A DNA stretch of 64,000 nucleotides from Rebecca billardiae RCC1528 (Eukaryota > Haptophyta), in assembly GCA_965240325.2 (NCBI GenBank), contig OZ251248.1, positions 682,001 to 746,000 of the forward strand, in the 5' to 3' direction. The translations under genes and the position numbers were made by a program. Each line of letters opens with the position of its first letter. The stretch's first letter is position 1. A model generated the notes under the pieces. The model was not told the DNA's origin. It searched no databases and worked only from the letters and a program-made list of their open reading frames with translations. Shown in pieces: positions 19,740 through 29,550 of this stretch.

Positions 19740-21356
19740 TCACTCGAAGAACGCCATCGTCTCCTCCACCGTCACGCCACGCTTGAGCACGCGCAGCGTG
19801 CCATGCACGTCCGCCTCCTCGAAGCCGAGGATGGGCGGCAGCTGGCGCGAGTTGTAGAAGCAGAAGCCCGAGATGGCGTAGCTGCCCTGGTCGTGCAGCA
19901 GCGCGTAGTCGCCGCGCCGCGCGAGCGGCATGGCGCGGCGGTGCGCGACGACGTCGCCCGCGATGCAGCACGGCCCGGCGAGGTCCTGCCGCGGGCGCGG
20001 CTCGTCCTCCGCGCGCAGCCGCCCGTCCGCGTCGCACACGGACACGCGCATGCGCCAGTTGGCCGGCTCCCAGACGTACCGCGTGAAAAGATCGGCGCCG
20101 CCGTGGATGGCGGCGACGTTGCGCCCGCCCGCGCTCTTGTTGTACTCGACGCGCGCGGCGAAGAAGCCGGGCTTCGCGTTGTACCGCCGGCCGAACTCGG
20201 TGAGCACGGTGAACTCGCCGCTGAACAGCTCGGGCACGCCCTCGCGCAGCAGCCGCGCGTACTCGGCGAACGGCACGGCCGAGTCGCCGAGCGCGTCCGC
20301 CTCCGAGTCGAAGTTGACCGAGAGGCCGCCGCCGATGTCGACGAAGGCGATGCGCGGGCGGGTGGGCGTGCCGTGCCGCCGGTTCACCTCGAGCGCGAGG
20401 TCGACCGCGCGGCGCACGCCCTGCACGTGCAGCTGCGGCGCGATGCCCTGGCTGCCCACGTGCACGTGCACGCCGCTCAGCCACTCGTGCGCCCCGAACG
20501 CGGCCAGGATCTCCTCGCGCTGGTCGTGGCCCACGCCGAACTTGGAGGAGGCGCCCGCGGTGGAGAAGATGTGCATCGAGCCCGTGCCCACCTGCGGGTT
20601 CAGCCGCACGCCCACGCGCGGGCGCGGGTGCGCCGCCCCATCCGCGCGCAGCTGCTCCAGCACCTCCGCGAGCACGCCCAGCTCCTGCAGGTTGTCCACG
20701 TTGATGTACACGCCCGCGCGCACCGCGGCGTCGAGCTCGGTGCGGCGCTTGACGGGCGAGTCGAAGACGATACGCGCCGGGTCCGCGCACGCGCGCAGGC
20801 TCTGGTGCAGCTCGCCCATCGACGCCGCCTCGAAGCCGATCCCCTCCCGCTCCGCGAGCCGCATGAGCGGCAGCACGTTGTTCGACTTGACGGCCATCGC
20901 GTGCACCCAGTGCGGCGGGAAGGCCGCGCGCACGGCGGCCATCTGCGCGCGGTACGCCGTCAGGTTGTACATCAGCGCGAGCGGCTCGTGCTCGCCCAGC
21001 AGCCCGCGCGAGATCGCCGCGCGCAGCGCGTCTTCTTTCCACCACCAACAGCCTCCCGCACCCGGCTCGAGCGCGCTCGCGCCGCGCTCGAGTCGGCGCT
21101 GCGGGTCGGCGAGAGGGTCGTGGCCATCGGCGCCTGGCTCGAAGGTCGAGGGCATCGCCGCGGCGGCTGAGGACGTCGCGGCGCGTGCGGCGCTCAGCGC
21201 CGATCGAGGGATCGATCGACCGCAGGCCGCCGCCAGGCGCGTCGCCGCGGCGGCTGAGGACGTCGCGGCGCGTGCGGTGCTCAGCGCCGATCGAGGGATC
21301 GATCGACCCCAGGCCGCCGCCAGTGACATTCGCGTCGCGTCGTCGCGTCGATTCAT
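19740..21356 (-). CDS. PLP-dependent Orn/DAP/Arg decarboxylase-family protein (fold type III)
   Basis: Single exon, 538 residues from the ATG at 21356. The fold type III signature is present: the PLP lysine at residue 157 (AMAVKSNN), HVHVGSQG, the phosphate-binding DIGGGLSVNF, and GPCCIAGDVV with the catalytic cysteine of the partner subunit. DQGSYAISGFCFYNSR closes the site. The usual EPGR motif reads EFGRRYNA here, unlike typical ornithine or diaminopimelate decarboxylases; some bacterial Y4yA-type members may be closer. Substrate is therefore unassigned. Residues 11-68 are an Ala/Ser/Arg-rich leader made of an 87-bp tandem duplication; a second ATG at 21155 (MPSTFEP) would omit it. The leader could be an organelle presequence or 5' UTR. 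The left arm of a long inverted repeat lies only 44 bp upstream. Confidence 0.85.
   Translation of the reverse strand: MNRRDDATRMSLAAAWGRSIPRSALSTARAATSSAAAATRLAAACGRSIPRSALSAARAATSSAAAAMPSTFEPGADGHDPLADPQRRLERGASALEPGAGGCWWWKEDALRAAISRGLLGEHEPLALMYNLTAYRAQMAAVRAAFPPHWVHAMAVKSNNVLPLMRLAEREGIGFEAASMGELHQSLRACADPARIVFDSPVKRRTELDAAVRAGVYINVDNLQELGVLAEVLEQLRADGAAHPRPRVGVRLNPQVGTGSMHIFSTAGASSKFGVGHDQREEILAAFGAHEWLSGVHVHVGSQGIAPQLHVQGVRRAVDLALEVNRRHGTPTRPRIAFVDIGGGLSVNFDSEADALGDSAVPFAEYARLLREGVPELFSGEFTVLTEFGRRYNAKPGFFAARVEYNKSAGGRNVAAIHGGADLFTRYVWEPANWRMRVSVCDADGRLRAEDEPRPRQDLAGPCCIAGDVVAHRRAMPLARRGDYALLHDQGSYAISGFCFYNSRQLPPILGFEEADVHGTLRVLKRGVTVEETMAFFE
21158..21331. repeat. 87-bp tandem duplication in the decarboxylase 5' leader
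   Basis: Two adjacent 87-bp copies (29 codons), offset exactly 87 bp at the shared GCTCAGCGCCGATCGAGGGA core (21192 and 21279). They differ at a few bases. The outer limits are approximate. Confidence 0.85.
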
Positions 21357-21400
21357 TCGTCCGGCCGGCCGCGGACGGGCGATGCCGAGCTACCGCGCCA

Positions 21401-22516
21401 CCAAGGGGAGTCAGGGTACAGCACGTCCAGTTGGGCTGCAGCTGGAGCTTGGGTACAAAAGCTCCCGCGGCGCAGCGGCACTCGCCGCCGCCGCCGCCGT
21501 CGAGGGGCGGTTGTGGCGCGCACGGCGTGAGCCGCTGCGGGCGCTGAGGTGCGCGCGACGGCGGCGCGCCCGGCGGCGCTGCTGTAGGAGGCCACTGCCC
21601 TCCTCTCTGCCCCGCGCGCTTCGCTCGTCGTCGCCGTCTCCGCGCCTGCGACTCAGCGCGCACGCGAGCGCGGCACCGCCCGGCAGCCGGGGCAATCTCT
21701 GCCATGACTGCGCATGTGCGTCGCGACCTGGTCGGCCCAGCGCGCGAGGCGCGTGCGGGCGAGGTAGGGCCAGTATGGGCGCGCGCCATGCCGCCTCAAG
21801 TAAGCCCATCAGAGCGTACAACAGGGAACTGAGCACGTGTGTCTGGTTGGCCGCTTGGACTGTGTTCAAGCAATGCACGGGCCATCGTCGAGGCGATCTC
21901 GAGGCACTCAGTCAAAACGTCAGTTCAGCGCGCAGACGACCTGGGCGAGAGTCACTGACAATGTATGACTCGCATGATCACAAAAAGCTCTGCAACTATC
22001 GCGTCTGTACGCCTACTGCCTCGATCGTGCACACTGACGTCTGCGCTTGGGTGCCGCATTGTTTGTCAACGTTGTCGACAGAGGTGCAAGGCCCGCGACA
22101 TGCCCACCGGCGCAAGGTCGAGGCGGCATGGCGCGCGCCCATACTGGCCCTACCTCGCCCGCACGCGCCTCGCGCGCTGGGCCGACCAGGTCGCGACGCA
22201 CATGCGCAGTCATGGCAGAGATTGCCCCGGCTGCCGGGCGGTGCCGCGCTCGCGTGCGCGCTGAGTCGCAGGCGCGGAGACGGCGACGACGAGCGAAGCG
22301 CGCGGGGCAGAGAGGAGGGCAGTGGCCTCCTACAGCAGCGCCGCCGGGCGCGCCGCCGTCGCGCGCACCTCAGCGCCCGCAGCGGCTCACGCCGTGCGCG
22401 CCACAACCGCCCCTCGACGGCGGCGGCGGCGGCGAGTGCCGCTGCGCCGCGGGAGCTTTTGTACCCAAGCTCCAGCTGCAGCCCAACTGGACGTGCTGTA
22501 CCCTGACTCCCCTTGG
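21401..22516. repeat. Long inverted repeat (397-bp arms, 322-bp spacer) with flanking 5-bp direct repeat
   Basis: The left arm, 21401-21797, and right arm, 22120-22516, are reverse complements; I saw no difference when comparing them by eye. The ends read CCAAGGGGAGTC on the left. CGCCA occurs immediately outside both ends (21396-21400 and 22517-22521), as a 5-bp target-site duplication would. This fits a foldback-type or long-TIR non-autonomous transposon. The spacer codes for nothing I recognise. A recent inverted duplication or assembly artefact is the alternative. Confidence 0.85.
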
Positions 22517-23009
22517 CGCCACCCCCCCGCCTTCTTGAGTGCTTGACCCGCTGGCCGCTGCTGACCACCAGCCAAGGGCCCTTGCCACCGCAGGCGGTCC
22601 ACTCTACAAGTACAACTCAGACAGTGAGTGAGTGACACATCGTCAGACTGTTATTAGCTACTGCCTCGGCAGTGTCACAAGTTGTCATCGTCTCCGAGAC
22701 GCGACTCATCCGACTACTGCGTTGTCAGTGTCACAATATGGGCGGCGCGCGAGTGTCACTCAGTGACGCCCGTGGGCCGTGCTGCTCCAATTATACCCGT
22801 CGCACGGCATTAACTATTAATAAGCAGCACTGATATAGTTATTATCGAGCCTAGAGTAACTTAGAGACAGTCTCACTCTCAGAGAGTACGGTAACGGGTG
22901 CAGCTGCGTCATTACAAATATAAGACGGTCATACACATATATATATATATATATAGATAGATATAGTCGCGCGTATCATATATGGCCCTGCTGCATGACC
23001 GCCACTATC
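22517..23009. other. Intergenic with AT microsatellite
   Basis: About 490 bp of lower-GC sequence between the inverted repeat and transposon copy 2. A TA dinucleotide run lies at about 22936-22956, followed by GATA-like bases. No gene seen. Confidence 0.5.
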
Positions 23010-23923
23010 GGCCTGTTTTATTTCTAACAGATTCCATTTACTATGTCACGGCGACAAACCCTTGGCCGCCAGTGGGAATCGGTGTCACGCCCCGTTGGGT
23101 GTACCTCTCACGGCCGATGGCGGCCCCCACGTGCGCGAGGAACGCGATTCCTGCACTCCTCAGTGACCGGTGAGTGCAGGAATCCAGTTGCGGCTCTCGT
23201 CCGCCTCGCCATTGTCGCACACGAGGTACACCCAACACCATGGGTCGGATCCTAGAACTCTCCGCGCGCTCGCGCCCGCGCGGCGAGGGCACTGGCAGGC
23301 TTGTTCTCATCATCTTGTCCAAGACTGCAGCCTGCTAGATGCGCGAGGACGCGTGTGCACGCCTTTCCGCGCGTCATGGGTGCGCGTGGCACGCACCTTG
23401 TCGTCATCTACGCCGAGGAGGCTTCAGCAACCGGCCCACCAACCTGCCGTGACCACGTTCAAATGCAGGCCGGCAGTAGCTGCATGCGAGCGCACGCAAC
23501 AGAAACATCTCACGCTCGACAAGGAAGTGGTGGCGGACCGAGTAGAGCTGGAATCATTTGCAGTCCATCTGTTGTTCAAGTATCCTGGTTCACCAGCTGA
23601 CACGGGCGCGACGCAGCCAAGGCAGAGTGCTTGCAGCTTGCAGCGCGCCTGCAAGTCGCAACTACTGCGGTCTGCCGCCGCGGCGTGGCGATCGTCACAC
23701 TGCCGTGCGCTGCGAGTGACCTCTGTGTCATGGCGAAGCAAGCAGCATGTCTTGGCAACACCTTTCGCTACAGCTCAGCGCCCTAGTACGAACATGCGCC
23801 AACGACGTGCCATCACTACTCTGCAATCGCGCCGGCACCCACCAGCGGGCAAGCCGCAAGCCGCCATTTTACCCGCGTTTTGGCGAATGTCGCCGTTGGG
23901 CTCTCGTAGAAATAAAACAGGCC
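23010..23923. mobile_element. Non-autonomous DNA transposon, copy 2 (914 bp)
   Basis: Same orientation and overall sequence as the element at 4095-4988, with scattered substitutions and small indels. The right terminal repeat is intact; the left one has one mismatch (GGCCTGTTTTATTTCTAA). A different 4-bp direct repeat, TATC, flanks it (23006-23009 and 23924-23927). Two copies with different flanks fix the ends and the 4-bp duplication size. No transposase frame is present. A 13-bp inverted repeat (GATTCCTGCACTC and complement) lies near 23148-23183, spanning an insertion relative to copy 1. Confidence 0.87.
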
Positions 23924-24202
23924 TATCATCCCGGACGATCTGGAGTACCGGCATCAGTCAGTAGAGAATATGACTCGACATATGATGAGTCCGCTGCCGA
24001 CGTGCCGGCCGGACAGCGCCGGTCGCCGGATGGAGCTACTCTCACTCTCTCAGTCTCATGAACAGGGGCCAGGCTGCTCTGCCCGCAGCGCCATGCCCCC
24101 CGATCAGCCACCGTGCGGCCCAGCGCCAGGGTGAGCTGCGCGGCGCTCAGTCTGCTCCTCAGCGCGCGCCATCGGCGCCATCGGCTGCTGCAAGCCCGAG
24201 CC

Positions 24203-26940
24203 TCATGCGGCGCGCTTGGTCGCCGCGCGCGGCTTGCCCCAGCCGGTGCACAGCCCGACGCCGACCGCCAGCGCCGCGGCTGTCGCGCCGAGCAGCGCCC
24301 AGCCCAGCCCGGTGATGGGCAGGCTGACCGAGTGCACGAGTGTGCAGCACGCGAGCTCGGCGCGCGCCTGCGTGAGCTCCGCGTCGCAGTGCGCGGCGAA
24401 CGCGCCCACGCTGCCGGCGAGCGCGCGGAGCCGCGCAAGACCCTCCGCTCGGAGCGCGCCGCCGGCGCCGGCGCCGAGGTCGGCAATTGCCGCGCCGAGC
24501 GCCGAGCGCAGCCGCCGGAACTCGCCCATGAGCGCGACCACCCTGCGCTTGGCGAGCGAGTCTGGCAGCGAGGCGCGCGCGTCCCACGCCGCGCGCGCGT
24601 GCAGCGCCCACTGTGGCACCGCCTCCTCGGCAAAGAAGCCCGCCGCGCCGCCCGCGCCCGCGCCCGCGCCGCCGGCAGCGCCGCCCGAGCCGGCGCCGCG
24701 CGCCGCCGGCGCCAGCTCGCGCAGCAGCGCGCGCCTGTGCGCAGACACCTTGCCCTCCGCGCGCAGGAAGTCGTGCGCGAAGCGGTCCACCTGCGGCGGC
24801 GGCGGCGGCGCGGCGTGAGCGCGCGCCCGCCCGCACCCACGCGCGTGCACGCCGCAGCAGCGCACGGCCGCGGGCGCAGAACGCGCGGCGCGCGCACGCG
24901 CGCGCGCGCACCGCTGCCTCGACCTCGCGAAGCACCGCCACGCTCTCGCGCAGCTGGCACAGGAGCTGGTTGCGCCTCGCGACGTCGATGACGATGTCCG
25001 AGGGCGAGGCGCTCGCGGAGAACGGGCCTGCGCGGCGCGCGCGGCGCGCGAGGGCGCGGCGCCGGGGCGCGCTCGTCTCGCGGCCAAGCGCGGCAGCGCG
25101 CGCGGCGCAGGCCCGGCGGCGCGCGCGCGGCGCGCGGCGCGCGCGCGCGCGCGGCTCGACGGCGCGCGGCGCGCGGCGCGCGGCGCGCGCGCGCACCGAA
25201 GGGCTGCGCGCCCGTCGCCCACATGTACCCGGCGACCACCTCGCCGCGCGCCTCCGAGTACGTCTGGTACGGCGGGAGCAGCGCGCCGACCACCGCCAGC
25301 ACGCCCGCGAGCACGTGCCTGTCGGCGCGCCGGCCGTCGACGAGCGTCTCGGCGCCGTCTGCGGAGAAGTACCCGAGGCGGAGGCGCTCGACGTTGGGCT
25401 GCATGATGGCGACGGCGTCCGCGCTGGTCGCGAGCAGCCCGTGCTCCGTCGTCGCGTGCGCACCCGCCATCGGGCCCTCCTCCCGCCTCGGCGCCGCCGC
25501 GCCCTGCTCGGCGGCGAACGGCGCGTGCGCACGCGTGCGCCCGGCGCGCACGTGCGCGCTCGCGTGCGCGTGTTCGTCGTTCAGCACGCCGGTGCGCAGC
25601 AGGCTGGGCGCGTCCTCGCCGGCGAGGGAGATGAGGTAGATGGGCACGAGCAGCGCCCCCTGCATCCCCTCGCCGCTCGCCGCGCCGCCCGCCAGCCCCG
25701 CCTCGCCCTCCTCCGCCTCGTCCACCCCAGCGGCCAGCAGCAGCTCCGCGCCCAGCGCGTCGCGCGCGCGCGCGAGGTGCGCGAAGAGGTCCGCCGCGTC
25801 GGTGTACGGGCGCGCGACGGGGGTGAAGCGGCCCTGGTGCAGCTCGTGCGAGGTGGCGGCGCGGCGCGCGCGCGAGAGCGCCACCGACACCTGCGGGTGC
25901 GTGTGCAGCGGGTGCGTGCTCACGAACAGCTCGATGTGCTGCGTGGGCAGCGCCAGCCGGTCGAGGTTGGCCTTGAGCAGCGCGGTGTGCACGGCGCCGG
26001 GCTCGTCCTGCGCCGGGAGCGGCAGCGAGGGGAAGTCGTCGTGGTTGCGCAGGCCGGTGAGCATGAGCAGCACGCGCTCGACCAGGCTGCACCCCCGCGC
26101 GCACGAGCGCACGCTCGGCGCGAGCACGAAGCGCACGGCGCTCAGAACGATGGACGCCGCCGCCGCGCTCGCGCGGTGCGAGTGCGCGCGCCGCTCGGCG
26201 CCGCCCGCGCCGCTCGGCGGCGCGGGCGGCAGGCGCGGGAGGAGCAGCTCGTCGACGGTGCCCGCCTCCGAGTCGGTGCGCCCGAGCGCGCACGGCCCCG
26301 CGCTCAGGTCCGCCACCAGGTACCGCCCCGCGCCCACGAACGCCTGCGCGGGCGCGCCGCGCTCGAGCCGATAGCGGTACGCCCAGCCGGCGCCGCCCTC
26401 GTCGGGCACGTCCGCGCGCTGGCGCGCTCGGAGGCGCGCGGCGAGCGTGGCGTGGGAGAGGCGCTGGACGAAGACGACGTACGTCCACTGCTCCTCCCCG
26501 CCGCCGCCGCCGCCGGGCGCGTCGCTCCAGCCAGCGCCCTCGCCGAGCACGCGCGCGCACAGCTCGCGGTACGCGCCGTCGAGCCGCGCGACGTCCACGT
26601 CGTACGCGCGCGCGGCGGCGTCGGCGAGGGTCATCGCGTCGGCGAGCACGTTGTGCAGCATCGCCTCGTCCGACTCGCTCACGTGCGCCACGCGGTACTC
26701 GAGCGTGTAGCTCGTGTCGAGCGGCTCGCCGTCCGCAGCCACCGACGGCCGCATGCGCGGCAGCGACTGCTCGAGCAGCTGCTGCAGAGCGGCGGCCGGG
26801 ACGTCGGCGTCGTCGTCGAGGCCGACGAGGGCGACCACCACGCGGAGCGGGAGCTCCAGGCCGAACGAGTCGGCGCTCCACGCCCCGCCGCTCGCCGCGC
26901 CAAGGGCGCTCGCGACGAGGAGCGCGCCGAGGCCTGCCAT
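24203..26940 (-). CDS. Predicted secretory/ER type I membrane protein of unrecognised family
   Basis: Exons 26940-25197, 25027-24912 and 24790-24203 join in phase to about 815 residues. The ATG at 26940 gives a clear signal peptide (MAGLGALLVASALGAASGGA). A long luminal region follows, with conserved-looking stretches such as THPLHTHPQVSVALSRARRA and a GYMWATGAQPFG block split by intron 1. A hydrophobic segment near the C-terminus (PITGLGWALLGATAAALAVG) is followed by a short basic tail ending TKRAA, which could be a weak dilysine-like retrieval signal. I do not recognise the family with confidence; plant secretory proteins of the At5g58100/At3g28720 kind are worth comparing. No catalytic motif is visible. 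Confidence 0.65.
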
Positions 26941-27139
26941 CGTGGTCGTCCGGGCAAGGGGAATTTTCCGCGGTCCGGTACGGCGTTGCAGTGCTTGCGG
27001 CCGACACCCCGATGGCCGGCTTGGCGAATGAGCTTGGCCCGACGACAAATGTTGAACAGACAGTTGAACTGCTGAAGTTGACTGTACTCAGAAGAGTACG
27101 TACCGTCAGAGACGCGCACAGCTCAAGCTGCACCCCTCA

Positions 27140-28438
27140 TCAAAAGCGCTCTGCCAGGCTGATAGCATCGAGCACTTCCGCTGGCAGCAGGTCGGCCCAA
27201 GACCGACTGGCATCGGGACGACCGTCGCCGCCCGGAGGGCGCACCGGAGCCATCTGCGCCTCCCGCATCACCTCCAGGAAGGCCTCCGGCAGTGGCGCAG
27301 CGACTCGCAGGCGACGGCGGCCGCGATGCCCCGGCGTGCCGGAGCCGCGCGGCGCTGGGTGCTCGAACTCGACTGCGAGAGCGTGCAGCACATGCCCGCT
27401 GCCTGCCGGGCACCGCCGGCCGTACAGCTCGTCGCCGATGAGCGGCGCGCCGACCTCCGAGCAGTGCAGCCGCACCTGGTGCGTGCGGCCCTGGCGCGGG
27501 CGGGCGATCACGAGGGAGCGGGTGCGCGGCGCGCCCGGCGGCGTGGCCGCCACCACGTGCAGCTCCGTCTGCGCGTCGAGCGCGCCCTCCGTGCCAGCAT
27601 CCACGCACCGTCGCACCGCCGTGCCGCCGGCGCCCGGCACGCGCGCGACAGGCCTGTCCACCACGCCGCTGGGCGGGCACCCCTCGCAAAGAGCGGCGTA
27701 CCACTTGCGCACCGTGCGCTCCTCGAACTGGGACATGACAACCCGCGCAGCGGCGGGACTGCGCGCGAAGACCAGCGCGCCCGAAGTGTTCAGATCCAGC
27801 CTGTGGCACGGGTGCGGCGGCGGCGCGCCCGGCGGGAGTCGCGCCACGAGGCGGTTGAGCGCCGAGCCCGGACGGAGGCGGTGCATCGGCGTGACGGGCA
27901 CGCCTGGGGGCTTCGCCACCACCGCGATCTGGGCGTCCAGGTGCAGCACGGGGAGCGGGCCCGCGTCCGGCGGCGGTGGCACGCCGCGCATCGTGGACCC
28001 GACCAGCGAGCGCACGCGCTTGGGCGACAGCCCCGCAGCTGCGGCCACGGCCGCAAGGTCAACGGTGCCGCGCCCGAACCGAAGCTCGAGGGCGCGCGCC
28101 TCTCGAGAGCCGCGACGGTGCACGCGACGCACGTGTCCGAGCACAACGTCCATATCCCCGGCCTGCCACCCTTCCGGGTCGAGCACGTCCGGAGCGCAGA
28201 GCGCGAGGTGGCGCGTGCGCCCCTTGCCCGACAGGAGCTGTCCGCAGCTCGGGCAGCGGTCTGATGGCTGTGTGGCCCGCGCAGCGGGCGTGCGAAGTGG
28301 AGCGCCACCGACGGACGGGTATCGCGGCCGGGGCTGACGCACTCGGCGAGGTGTCCCGGCCGCATCTGCCGAGCATGAGAGCATGAGCGCCACAAAGAGC
28401 CTCGTGCACAAAGCCGTGGCAGCCACGGTGGCAGCCAT
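27140..28438 (-). CDS. RluA-family pseudouridine synthase with N-terminal targeting sequence and C2HC knuckle
   Basis: Intronless frame of 432 residues from the ATG at 28438; the open frame upstream starts with GTG. The catalytic core has HRLDLNTSGALVFAR, whose aspartate attacks the uridine, RPRQGRTHQVRLH and LIGDELYG, all typical of RluA enzymes that convert uridine to pseudouridine in rRNA or tRNA. The N-terminus (MAATVAATALCTRLFVALML) looks like a signal peptide, so targeting to the secretory route or, in an alga with a complex plastid, to the plastid is plausible. Between them lies CPSC then HLALC, spaced C-x2-C-x11-H-x3-C, the spacing of UBZ4 fingers, but without the conserved aspartate. 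Confidence 0.88.
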   Translation of the reverse strand: MAATVAATALCTRLFVALMLSCSADAAGTPRRVRQPRPRYPSVGGAPLRTPAARATQPSDRCPSCGQLLSGKGRTRHLALCAPDVLDPEGWQAGDMDVVLGHVRRVHRRGSREARALELRFGRGTVDLAAVAAAAGLSPKRVRSLVGSTMRGVPPPPDAGPLPVLHLDAQIAVVAKPPGVPVTPMHRLRPGSALNRLVARLPPGAPPPHPCHRLDLNTSGALVFARSPAAARVVMSQFEERTVRKWYAALCEGCPPSGVVDRPVARVPGAGGTAVRRCVDAGTEGALDAQTELHVVAATPPGAPRTRSLVIARPRQGRTHQVRLHCSEVGAPLIGDELYGRRCPAGSGHVLHALAVEFEHPAPRGSGTPGHRGRRRLRVAAPLPEAFLEVMREAQMAPVRPPGGDGRPDASRSWADLLPAEVLDAISLAERF

Positions 28439-28476
28439 CGCGTGCACGCACACTCTGCAACCAGGGTAGTTCGAGA

Positions 28477-29550
28477 ATTCGGTCCGAGGCCGCTCGAGCG
28501 ACTTCGTGTCAGGCGAGGCAGATCGCGCCAGTGCGAGGCGAGGCAGACGCTCGCCTGCCTCGCCCAGCAGGCGAGGCAGCTAAGCTAGTAAAGCCGCGGC
28601 CGAACTTTACGAAAGCCAAATGTCTGCCGGTGCGCCGCCCGTCTTTTGCGCACGGTGACAAGGGCGCGCGAGGGCGCTTCCTCACGATCCCGAAGAGCGC
28701 TGCGCGCGGCGTCGCGTTGGCGGCGGCAGCGGCGCTGGGGTGTATCTTGCCCATTCTGCGTGGCGGTGCACGCTCATGACGCCTCGGCCGCCGCCACGCC
28801 ATGCGCGACCGGGCGTGTCGCCTTCTTGACGGGCAGTGCACACGCCCTTGCAAGCGCACAGCCGTGAAGAGCCGAGAGCGTCCGTCGCGCGCACGCCGCC
28901 CACGCGGGATGCTTTGTGTTATCAACGAAGCCACCTTCCCCATGCGCTCCGCCGAGTTCGCCATGCGTTCAGAGCAGTCAAGATCGCTGAACGAGAGGAT
29001 GTCATCGGCTGAAATGCAGGTGAGCAGTGGTCATCGTAGTTGCTACCCATGGTCATCACGGCTCGCACATGCCAGAGCGCGATCGCTCAGTGTCATACGA
29101 ATAGTCCTGAAACCTCATCCCGCGTGGGCGGCGTGCGCGCGACGGACGCTCTCGGCTCTTCACGGCTGTGCGCTTGCAAGGGCGTGTGCACTGCCCGTCA
29201 AGAAGGCGACACGCCCGGTCGCGCATGGCGTGGCGGCGGCCGAGGCGTCATGAGCGTGCACCGCCACGCAGAATGGGCAAGATACACCCCAGCGCCGCTG
29301 CCGCCGCCAACGCGACGCCGCGCGCAGCGCTCTTCGGGATCGTGAGGAAGCGCCCTCGCGCGCCCTTGTCACCGTGCGCAAAAGACGGGCGGCGCACCGG
29401 CAGACATTTGGCTTTCGTAAAGTTCGGCCGCGGCTTTACTAGCTTAGCTGCCTCGCCTGCTGGGCGAGGCAGGCGAGCGTCTGCCTCGCCTCGCACTGGC
29501 GCGATCTGCCTCGCCTGACACGAAGTCGCTCGAGCGGCCTCGGTCCGAAT
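28477..29550. repeat. Second long inverted repeat (435-bp arms, 204-bp spacer)
   Basis: The left arm, 28477-28911, and right arm, 29116-29550, are reverse complements with one mismatch noticed, close to the outer ends (ATTCGGTCCGAGG against ATTCGGACCGAGG). It has the same architecture as the repeat at 21401-22516 but unrelated sequence. No convincing target-site duplication: only GA follows both ends. Frames inside the arms are mirrored shadows, and the spacer holds nothing I recognise. It begins 38 bp upstream of the pseudouridine synthase start codon. Confidence 0.85.
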
